Assembly (NCBI GenBank): GCA_024516035.1 | Contig: CM044967.1 | Span: 4,024,859-4,088,858 of the forward strand | Length of the DNA: 64,000 bases | Direction: 5' to 3' | Source of the DNA: Bactericera cockerelli | Taxonomy: Eukaryota > Arthropoda > Insecta > Hemiptera > Triozidae | Shown here: positions 22,839 through 34,800 of the stretch, piece by piece | How positions within the stretch are numbered: the stretch's first letter is position 1 | Layout: the number at the start of each line of letters is the position of its first letter | Position numbers and translations under genes: made by a program | The notes under the pieces: generated by a model | Databases searched by the model: none | What the model was told of the DNA's origin: nothing | The model's input: the letters and a program-made list of their open reading frames with translations, nothing else

Positions 22839-25800
22839 CTGAGAAACGCACAACATTATTTCGTTACTTTAATTATATTTAATTAAAGTTAATTTAATTT
22901 AATTTGATTTTGCCGACCCCATTATTTTTTTATTTATTTTACGGGTCTACAAAATGAAATGGTATATTTATTTAAATGTAAATAAAACAATAATTAAATT
23001 ATAGATCGTAGACCTCTACAAACTCAGCTGAGGAAAGAGCCGAAAGCATACTTGCTGCATTTCCATTATTATTATTATTGTTAAATGCTTTATTAGATAC
23101 AAAGACATATATATCTACAATACAAATAATTAATATAAAAAATAATGAATAAATGGAAACAATGTAAACAATAAAATGAAGAAAAAAAAATAGATAAATA
23201 TGAAGATACATATGTCCTAACTAAAAGGGCGGGGTTCTTGCCAATGGCAATCAATTTGAATAATGGCGACCCCAAGTAGGTTTGGGGAAAAGAAAAAGTG
23301 AAAGAAGAAGAAGAATTATATTTTGATTTTTATTTGTTTTACATAGAGTTGTGTATAGTTTATAAGTTCTTCCTGAAAACTTAAAATGTTTTGTTATTAC
23401 AGTGGAACCTGGATATAAGGAACTCAAGGGACCGGAATTTTTCTGTCTTTTTTTTAATAAGAACATAACATTGTTTCAAAAATTCATAGAACAATAAATT
23501 GAAAAAACAATACCAGTGTTCATATTAAAATAAAATAATTAAGAACTTAAAACTAATTGTTTTACATTTGCTTTAATTTAAAAGCTTCCTTAGATAGGAA
23601 AAAGTCGTCTGTATTTATATATAGGTTTTTCTTTATTTTTATTGTAATATGTTTACGGGGTTAACCCATTCTCTTCTATTCAGGTTCAACTGTATGTGTC
23701 AAATATATGACTTTGTTTCCACCGCTGGCTTAAAGGGACTCTTTAGGGCCAAATTGTAAAATAGGATTACAACATAGATAAGCCAGACTCTCATGTGTCG
23801 TGATTAGTTGAAACTCTCGACTTGAGGGAAGGTTTGGCCCAACTTATTGTACAATACAGTACTCTGTTTTTCCTGCAAGAACGAGACAGGGTCCCTTTAC
23901 TCTCACAGTCTAAACAAAGTCTCATTTATTGGTTTAATTTTTTTTTACAATACAATACTGTAATGTACATAATTCTTTTTCTTTTTTTTGTCTAATTCGG
24001 CTTTTGGTTCTACGCCGGGGCAGTCTAAATAAAGTATTTGTATTATTTGTAAATGCTTGTAAAAAATAAAATTGTGTCAGTGACAAATATCATTTAGCAC
24101 TCGGACTTTTCATTTAAATTATATCTTGCTGTAATGAGTACTATTTAGCAGGTGTATGTCAAACAGGTGCCAGCCTTGTCAGGTGAAAAGTTAATGACTT
24201 CACAAATCGTTGGCGCCCTTAACAGGTTTGGCGTTAGGAAGGATCTTTAGTTGTACATTGTGAAAGTAGGAGTGCCAGAACCAACCTCAACCATGAGGAA
24301 AAATTGAACAAGGTTGAACAATGCCGACCCAAATAGGTTTAGGAAATGGCTGCCAGGGAGTTGATGGGAACGATACCTACCGTTGATGGGAACGATATTA
24401 TTACTAGCGGGCTGTCGCCCGCTTTGCGGGCCGAGGCATGGCCGTGCGGAGAAATAGCGGTGAAAGCAAAAAATCCTTTTTCGCCAATGGCAGGTGTTGT
24501 AGTGGGAATTTCGAAAAATTCCGTCTTATTGCACATCTAGACTATAAGACAAAGCTACCTACCAAATTTCAGCTTCCTAGGACTTACCAGTTCGGAGAAA
24601 CTGTGATGAATCAGTCAGTCAGTGACTTTGACATTTATATATTAAGATGAATAAGCGATTATCGTAGCTAGATTATCGTAGTGAGTCAGTCAGTCAGTGA
24701 GTGAAACTCTCTTTTATAAGTATAGATTATAAATATATTGTTATGTTAACTTACCAGGAAGCAGTGAGGGTAGTATCCGGTGGTCTGAGTCTGGATTCCG
24801 ACAGTCTTAAGAGCGGACTCGACGAAAGTGGCGGGCGAGGGAACCATCCAGGAGGACTTCTTGATCTTGCTCATGTTGGTAGCCACGTAGCCGGGCATCA
24901 CACACTGGACGATGATCCCGAACTTCTTGTATTCCGACTGTAGGTCCGTGCTGAATTTGGACACGAAAAGCTGAAACATAAATAATTATATTTTATGACC
25001 GACCTCAGTAGCTTGATCGATAAGGTGTCGGGCTTTTAACTGGACGATTATCCCTAACTTCTTGTATTCGGACGGAAGATCTGTGTTGAACTTGGCCACG
25101 AAAAGCTGAAAAATAAATACTCGTGATTATAATTCTCCAACAAGGATACTTTGTCAAGTAGCTTCAATATGATATAAATGAATATTTTCAACTGGTCTTC
25201 ACTTGACTTTTTTTTCTTTTTCTTCTTCAAATGGTGAAAACGCCAAGTGAATTATTATTATCTGACCTGGTTGCAGGGTTTTTAGTGAAACCCTTACAAT
25301 TAACACTGCGACCTAATTAGATCTATTATGACCAGTTGATACTATTTGGTTTTAACGTCCTGACTGAGATAGATAGTCAGGACGGGGGTTTTACCCTCCA
25401 TTCACTGGGAATCGTACCAGCTACCCACATTAACCTCACCCAGCCTAGGTAGGGCCGGAAATGCCAGCCTCACGTGTTTGGATGGAACAGAATTTTCGTC
25501 GAAAAGTCTGCCCCAACCGGGAGTTGAACTCGGGATCTCTGGACTACGGGCAGTAGTCAAAACCATTACGCCACGGAGGCTGTTAACGCCAAGTGAAGGC
25601 TAGTTTAAATTTTTCATTTATATCATTATAAATAATTATATTTTATGACCGACCTCAGTAGCTTGGTCGATAAGGCGGCGGGCTTGTAACCTGGAGGTCG
25701 GTGGTTCAAATCCTGGTTTCAGCGTAGATTTAGTAAAGCGAGTTTGAGTAGTTGTGATATCACGAACGTGATTAACACAAATAATATATGATACCTAAAA

Positions 25801-28800
25801 AAAACGAATACCTAGGTGTCCAAATCCTTTTGTTTTAGTTCTAAGTGTTTGTATTATTACCAAATTATTATCTTTTTTGGTACCAGGATGGCAATACACT
25901 TGTGACATGAACTTATTGAAGTCAGGAAGTTCTTAGGTCAAATATTTGTAAACAATTAAGTATTTTGTAGTAGGTAAGTAGTAACCATAATCTTACAGCT
26001 AAATACAGAAAGTCTTAAGTATGTATTATTCAACAATAATAAGCTTAAATACTTTATAGGGAATAATGAATTTACATATTGACATCTTAGATGAATCTTC
26101 TATTTGACTAAAGATATTCAAGTCTTGAAGAAAAAAAAAATTGAACCAAAAAAATATTTTTCGCTTTCTTGTCAAGTGCTCAGAGCGGAAGTCTGTATAT
26201 GATATTTATGTTATATGTGTGTGTGAGGCTTTGCGAAAAGCTCAAGAAAAGCTGCAATCCGCTAGAGCTGAAGAAAATCCCAGTCAGTTTCGGTAACTCA
26301 GTGGTCAAGGCGTCGCCGTCAGTCTGGTAATCCAGAGGTCGCGGGTTCGAAACTCAGCTGGGGCATGTCAATTTATACTTCCATTTGGGATTTTGACCAC
26401 ATAATAATACGTCTTAGACTTACTGCTGGAAAAATGAGACTCATTAGTCCTAGTCGGGCAGTATAAATAAGGCGATATTCTAATAATGAGTATAGCCAGC
26501 CTCTGTGGTGTAACCGGTTGTGACTACTGCCCGTGGTCCAGAGATCCTGAGTTCGATTCCCGGATTGGGCAGAATTTTCGCACAAAAAATTCTGTTCCCT
26601 CCGACGTAGAAAAATACGTGAGACTCGCGTTTCCGGCCTAACCTAGGGTGGGTGCGGGTAATGAAAGTAGCTGGTACAATTCCCAGAGAATGGAATGTTA
26701 AAACCCCCGTCCTGAATAACTAAAAAAAAAACAGTCCGTTTAAAACTGAGTTAGTTATTGCTTGTTAGTGATTAACTGCATTAACAAAAGCAAAAAATCA
26801 AATAGAATCAATGGGCATGAAAGGAGCTTAGCCATTGGATCTGGAGGTACATAAAAACCTCTCACCACCGTGACATAGGTGTCTGTGCCTATCTCACGGA
26901 CACGGAATTAATATAACTATTGATTACCTTGGAGGCTCCATACACGGACAGCATAGGGCTAGGAATAAGGGCGGCAGTGGAGGAGATGTTAATCACAACC
27001 CCCTTCCTCTGCTCGACCATCGCCGGCATCACGAGCCGACACATCGACAGCAGCGTGATCACGTTGCACTGCATGATGTTGTGGTAAACGCTTTCCTTGT
27101 CGGGGTGGCTAGAAAGCGCTCGGGGTACGGGTAGCTGTAACCGACGTTGTTGACAAGGATTCCGGCTTCAACGCCCGTCAGCTCTTTTTCGACGTGCTCG
27201 AAAATTTTCGGGTCTGTGAAGTCCGCCACGATGACCTTCGTGTTGACATTGTACTTCTCGCCTGGAAAATAGAGTTTAGACGTGTACTTTTTTGTTACTT
27301 TAAAAAAAAAAATAAAAAAAATAACAATACACACACTTAGGACCGCATTATAAAACAGAATTTTAGAAGCTCCTCAAAGCTTAGGAGAAGTACCTTTGTA
27401 TAAATGTTTCTTTATAAAGAAAAAAAAAAAATAATAAAGTTAAGATGCGAGGAAGCCAGCAGATTTCATTAGTCTTCTCGGTAGCTGAGTGGTAAAGTAT
27501 GGTTGGCTGGAAGAGCTCACTCCAGTGAGAATCCTGCCATAAAAAAAGAAAGCCTATAAAAAAAGGCGGGACTCTATGAATCCAGAGATTCCAGAGGTCG
27601 TGGTATTTTTGGGATTTTTCCCATTTGGGATTTTTACCACATATTTTGGGATTTTTTTAAAAAAAGGTAAATGTGCACCGGATCCGCTTTCGCATTACTC
27701 CAGGGTACTTCACCTTTACATCCATGCCATCCCGGAAACGGAAAATTTTGGTCAGAAATTTCCGCTCCAGCCGGGATTCGAACCCGCAACCTCCGGGTCA
27801 GTAACCAATGCTCTTAACCACTGAGACACGGAGGTCGGCTGCTTTACTAAATTTGGGTGATAATAAGTAATTTTTCTTCTTTTTATAATAATTTTTTTAA
27901 ATTTTCTCCGATAGATAGCAATGCAGAGTTGCGAAGTATCTTGGTAGTACTACAAATTAATTCATCGATAAGCTATGGCAAGTTTTTTAATTGGTTTTTC
28001 TTTTAGACACTTATATACGTTGGTTATTTCCAACTTGCAACATATTTTTCTGTAGTTAACTCAAATAAATGAAAAATTAATAATATGGATAACTCAGAAT
28101 TATAAATTATAGGATAAAATCCTACATGCTTGTTAACGCACTCTCTTGGTGGTTGAAAATGGGAAATTCCATTACACTTGTATCAAGATTTTAATACCGG
28201 GTGTTTAAATGTTTAAATGGTGCGGAAGAGAATGTCGTTGGCATTAGCACCACCCTTGAACAAGTTTTGTTTTAATAATTTTAATATCTATGTATCTATA
28301 TATTCTATGTCATTTGTAAATAAAACTTGATCCAACATGTTTAATAATATGGTGGTTTCATCAGTCTGTCCCGATAGCTCAGTGGTAAAGGCAACACTAT
28401 GTGAATCCAGAGATTCCAGAGGTCGCGGGTTTGAAAACCAGCCGGGACATGACAAGTTATCCTCCTATTTGGGATTTTCACCACCTAATAATACGTCTTG
28501 GGCTTAATGCTGGAATAATGGGACTTAATAGTCCTAATCGGGCAGTATAAATAAGGCGATATTATTATTATTTCATCCTGAACACTGTTAGCCATTTTCT
28601 TAAGAAATCTTTAAGAATGGCAATTCTCAAGCCTCTTTTTTAGACGGCCACCTTATTAAAATTATAAATTTAATGGACCACGGTCCCTAATAACAATTAA
28701 TTTTACAAAAAAATTTACAATATATTGTCTTGTACTATTATTTCTTATCTTGTTTTCTATTATCCCTACCCTCTCATTGTTATTTTATTTACATTGTATT

Positions 28801-31800
28801 TATACTCAAATAAATAAAAAGGTGCTTTTTTTAAACTGCTGACTACCTTGCGCTGACAGTCTAAATGAAGTACTGTAAATACTTATACAATACTGTGTTT
28901 ATCCTGCAAGAATAAGATTGAAATAGTCCCCTTTGCTCTCACAGTCTAAACAAAGTCCCATTTGTTGGGGTGATTTCTGCGACTGTAAGAGAAAAGGAAC
29001 TTTCTAGTCTCATATAGTAATTCCGTGTCCTTGAGATAGGTATTGATATCTAAATCACGGTGGTAAGAGGATTATATGGACGCCCAGATCCAATGTCTAG
29101 GCTCCTTTCATGTACATTGATTCTTTTTGGTTTTAACATCCTGACTTGAGGTAGAAAGGACGGGGGTTTTACCCTCCATTCGCTGGGAATCGTACCAGCT
29201 ACCCTAGTCTCATTTTTGCAGGATAAAGAGAGTATTGTACAGTGAAACCTGGAAATAAGAGAACTGAAGGGATCGGAGATTTTACTTCCGTAAAATTTCT
29301 AATATTAGAAATCAGAAGTATTTTCTCATATATCCAGCTTCGACTTTTTATTGACAGAATAAAAAGGCGCTATTGAAACTTACGGATTTCAGCAGCCACA
29401 TTCTCCAACTTCCCTTGAGTTCTGCTGATGAGTACAACGTCGATTCCAAGCTTGGCCAACTGCAATGGAAAAATAGAAGGATCGTAGATATGAGTAATTA
29501 AGTATATGTATAATCTTAATACATGAAATCCATTTACATTCATTCATGCATAATCAACGCAGCTAAACTTATTTTGCTCGTATTGCTAATGAGGACTGAG
29601 TAAATACTTTGGGTTTGAAAATAAATTTTGTCCATACAAGGCAGAAATCCAATAAAAAAATAAAATTATAAATTACTGTTTACTTTAGAAGATATAAAAA
29701 GACATATGTAGTAGACATAATTATTATAACAATGAAAAAATGGAAACAATATAAAATATACAGTAAAAAGTAAAAGAATAGAAAAATAGGTAAATATAAA
29801 CATATTACGCTAAAGGGCGGGGTTATTGCCTTTGGCAATCTCTTCCACCCAACCCTTTTTTTTTTCATCAATATATCCCTAATTTTTCCCATTAATTTTC
29901 TGGTCATTTAATTTGAATACATAAATATCTACGCTTACACACAAATGATTTCTCGTTAATTTAAATATCCAAGCACCTTATTTTCCTTTTGATTAAACTT
30001 CTCTGGGAATCAATCAATTTTTTTTTTACGCAATAGGTACCCCGTACAAACTCAACACTCAAAGTACCTGTCCAATAAAACGGCAATTTTCCGCATGTTA
30101 TAAATACAATTTGGAAGGCCATACTTTGTGGCTTAGCTTTATTACCGTTCAAATTTGAAAATACAAAATCAGCGGCGTAGATGTTCGGTTTTGGCGGGTG
30201 AATGCGAAGTACAGTTTATTTAAACAGACTCCGTGGCGTAATGGTAGTGCCTACTGCCCGTAGTCCAGAGTTCCCGGGTTCGACTCCCGGTTGGGGCAGA
30301 CTTTTGGAAGAAAATTCTGTTCCATCCAAACACGTGAGGCTGGCAATTCCGGCCCTACCCAGGCTGGGTGAGGTTAATGTGGGTAGCTGGTACGATTCCC
30401 AGCGAATGGAGGGTAAAACCCCCGTCCTGTCTACCTCAAGTCAGGACGTTAAAACCAAAAAGAATCAATGGACATGAAAGGAGCCTAGACATTACATTTG
30501 GGCGTCCATATAATCCTGTCACCACCAATATCACGGACACGGAAATATTATTATTATTAGTTTATTTTGTCCCCAACTGACCGACCTTAGTAGCTTGAAG
30601 TCATAAGAAAAAGTCAACAATTTACTTCCGATAAATTTCTCATAATAGAAATCGGAAGTATTGTGTTCGTTTCTGTAGCGGTTCTTGGTGATAGAGATCA
30701 AGCGCCTGACCACTAATTTTTTTACTTAAACGTTTATATCTCGTGAACGGTACATCCGATTTTAATGAAATTTTGTATGTATATGAGTATTATTGTTTTA
30801 CATAGTGCCTTTATATTTTTTTAATAAAATTTGAATTAGCTCTGATATTTAAGAAATTCCAAAATTTTGAACAAAAAAAAAGGTCCACAACTTGCCAATA
30901 GATTTTATTGTGGAGTCTAGAATTTAGGAAAAAAGATGTTCCGCCATTTAAAACAAATTTGAAGTAAATCGGTTCAGCAGTTTTGGAGATACAAGTGATT
31001 TAGTATAAAATCTCAAAATTGCCATGTGTATACAATGTGAACCATTCATGAAGAAGTATTGTGTCCATAATTGGCAGTATTTTTTTTTCTCTCAAGAAAA
31101 ACTGCATTTTTTCTATTTTCATAAAAAATTCAGTTCATTTCAAGATGATTAATCAGATCTTTGATTAATTTACAGATCTAGCTGATTTAATGGTTGCTAA
31201 TGTTTTATTACATCAGTGTCCGTATTGTTCAGTATAAACAGAAAAGTGAGAAGTTACTTTACTTGAATGCACATAGTCATGGTTTTTTTTATATATTATT
31301 ATATTATTAATATGTAAAATATTTATCCTATAAAACAGCGGTCGGCAACCTGGGGTCCGCGGACCCCCGGGGGTCCGCGAGAGCTAAATTGGGGGTCCGC
31401 GAGGCCATTTCAGGATTTAAAAAAAGAAGAAGAAAAATCGCTCCGAAGTACCCTACTTCGCCCTGACTTTCTATGTAAGTACAAACCTGAGTATTCTCTC
31501 GTTTCTCCTGAGTCTCGGGAATCCCAATAATCCCAATTCATAGTGAATGTTTATTAAGTTCATTGAAATTTCTTCTAATGCTCATTTGAAATCACAATTA
31601 AACACCTTCATTTCTAAGGCTGAATTTTGGCTGTCCATCCAATAAGAGAGAGTATCCTGTCCTGGCTAATAAAGCAATTAAAATTTTAACTCCATTCACA
31701 ACAAACTACCTGTGCGAAAAAACTTTTTCTACTGTAACAGCCATTAAATCAAAGTACAGGAAAATGCTCTCCAAGTCGGCGTATCAAGTTTGGCCCACGT

Positions 31801-34800
31801 ATCAAAGAACTGATCGGACGGAAACAAGAGCAGCCTTATTAATCAGTGATAGGTTCAGTAGGTTAATTCAATAATTTTTTACCGTTATTAATTTGGGTAA
31901 TGTTTATTATTTTAGTTTTCTAAATAACCAAATCCATTAGGAATCTTAATAACCATTTACATATATACCTACTTTTCTTTCATACCCCCCCCCCCACCCC
32001 ACGCTTTTGTAATATGGGGGTCCCTTAAAAAAATTCGAGATAAGATAGGGGTCCGCATAGTTCAAAAGGTTGCCGACCGCTGCTATAAAAAATATAACAC
32101 CTGTTTGACTGCTGGAGTAAAGGGACTTTTCAGTCTTACCTCGGCAGTATAAACAAGGTATATTCTATTCTATTCTATAGTCAAGTGATTAGTCTGGTAA
32201 TCCAGATAGCGCAGGGATCCGTTGCGTTGGTTCGAATCCCACCCAGTGCATGGATTTTATCTAATTAATTCGAGTTTGTGACAACTTAATAATAAGACTC
32301 TGAGGGTTAGATGGTAGATGGTAGAAAATGCTTTGAGCATTAACCTCGCCTGGTGGTTGCCTTCCACTAAATAGTGTTGTTGTTATCGTTATTATCTTAA
32401 TCTCAAACACCGATGGCTAGTGGAATGTAATGTCTCTAAGCTGAAAATGACGACCTGAGAAGTCCGCGTGACAGACTGATAGTGTGTGAGTGTCATTAAG
32501 TCATTAATTATAATGCTGACCTTAGGCTTAGGTAAATTAAACAAGTCATCACTCACATATTCATAATAAAAATACGATAGGTATCGTTTCGTAGCTAATT
32601 TTGTTTCGGTTCTAATAGGTAAATATGTACATGGATAATTCTACTAACATCAGTAACACGGAACTGAACTCGTAATAATAATAAAAATCTGAGCGCACGG
32701 CAGTGCGCCAGGCCAAGTTCCAGCAAGCACGGCAGTGTATCTTTACACGATACTCTTTAGTGGAACGTAACCGCCAGGTGAGGTTAATGCCTACAGCATT
32801 TTCTACCAGCTAACTCTCAGAGTCTCATTATTATGTGGTCACAAACTCAAATTAATGAATAAATTCATGCACTGGATGAGATTCGAACCAACGGATCCCT
32901 ACGCCACCTGGATTACCAGACCAGCGCGTTAACCACTTGACTACCTGTGCACTATCACATATCAAATCAACGGTCATGCCAAAATCATAAGAAAAGAAAC
33001 ACAAATGGAAAGTGTCGATGGCGCATTGAATGCACCGGGTCTCGTAGAATCACCGAAGTTAAGCAACGTCCAGCGAGGTGAAGACTTCGTGATGCTGGCA
33101 TTCCGGCCCAAACTAACAGGTTTCTTGAGTTCTCTTATATCCAGGTTTGACTGTATTTTCTTGTACAGATAAATAAAAGAATTCAATTCAAATTCAATAA
33201 CTCGCGATCTCGAATACAAAGTTGGCGAACCTGTTTGCAAAATATTCCGGGGTCTCTCTCAAGTGACAATACTGACAATCGTAGACTAGTATAATGGCCG
33301 TCTAACGACTTACGAGTTACAACTAGTTTCCTCGATCAAGGGTACAATTTCAAGTAACTAGTTTCTGAGCAATTTGCATGTGGATCGCCCAGTCAGGAAG
33401 GCGGCGATTATTTTCTTCCACCACACGCAAGACTCTGAGTAGAATCGGGCTGTCTTCGACATGCCTGGGATTTTCGAAAATTTATGATGGTTTTTCGAGG
33501 GCATAACCCCGTGTTTATGGAAGGAATATGCACATGAAAGGAGCCTAGACATTGGATCTGGGCGTCTATCCTCTCACCACCGTGATATCAGGTACCTAAT
33601 AATAACACTTTTTGGTGGAAGATAACCGGTTAATGCTCAAAGCATTTTCTACCACCTAACCCTCAACTCATACGTCGTGAGAAAAAATAATACCTCTTCT
33701 TTATATTGTTCTCAATTTTGTATTTAATTTTTTATCATTATTTGTTTTTACATACAAAGCAAATATAAGATATTTGGATTTTTAGATATTAAAGATACGG
33801 AAAAGTCCTATAATTCTCCGTTACCCACTAAAAATTGTGATATAATAACACAACGAGGACACTTTTATTTTTACTTTCTATTACCTATATATATTTTATT
33901 TTATTTTTATTTTTACAAGTCAACGGGAATATCCCAAGTGAATACAAGTAGTATACCTTCTATATAAGTAGTATAAGTTATAGAAAGTATTGTTTTCGGT
34001 CGGTTTTTCGTAATTATTTATTTATAGCTTCTTTTCAATAATTTTAATACTTACTCCCTCGGCGTATGCTCTGCCCAGACCATCAGTGGCTCCTGTGATG
34101 ACTGAAACATAAAGAGAAAAGAAAAAGTTAGTTTAATGCACAATGAATAAAATTTCACACTCTCTGCATTTCCTAATGACACAGATATACATACAGGTAG
34201 GAGATGTATTGTAGAAGGTTCCATTTTAAATTCATCAACTTCGCACTAGCGATTCTTGGTGATAGAGCCCATGCGCCTGACCACTAACTTTTTACTTATA
34301 CGTTTATATCTCGTGAAGGAAAAACCCAATTTTGATGAATTTTTTGCCTTTTTTTATTACTTTCCTTAGTCCATAAAAAGGAAATAATCCTATAATAATT
34401 GTATTATTCTTCTATTCAGTCTTCTGTTTCTTCATGTCACGCCCGAGTCATTCACGATATACTTCATATCTTGGATAATTTGGGCTGTATATCCTTTTTA
34501 CATTCATATACTTGGAAATTTTGAAGTTGAAAATTTAGAAATTTGAGCACAGGACTTGCAGCCATATAACAACTAATATAACAACTCTTAATAATACGGA
34601 GTATAACTACTATTATGCTGACACTATAAACCAGATTACATTGAGTCTTGAACACAAGAAACCACGTTTGTGTTGACGTAAACAGAAAAACTTGTCGCAG
34701 AAATGTGAGACACATTCAATTGATTAGAAACTGGAAACTATGCCTGGATTGCCTGGTAATTCCCGACCAACATTGTGTTGATTCTTGACGTCACACGAAT

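Noticed and set aside
24339..24540. Overlapping 64-65-codon ORFs on both strands
   Set aside because: They fall inside an interspersed repeat with a GC-rich start; no motif.
33019..33100. Functional 5S rRNA gene
   Set aside because: The 3-prime third and the terminal stem partner are absent, and several substitutions lie in the internal promoter.
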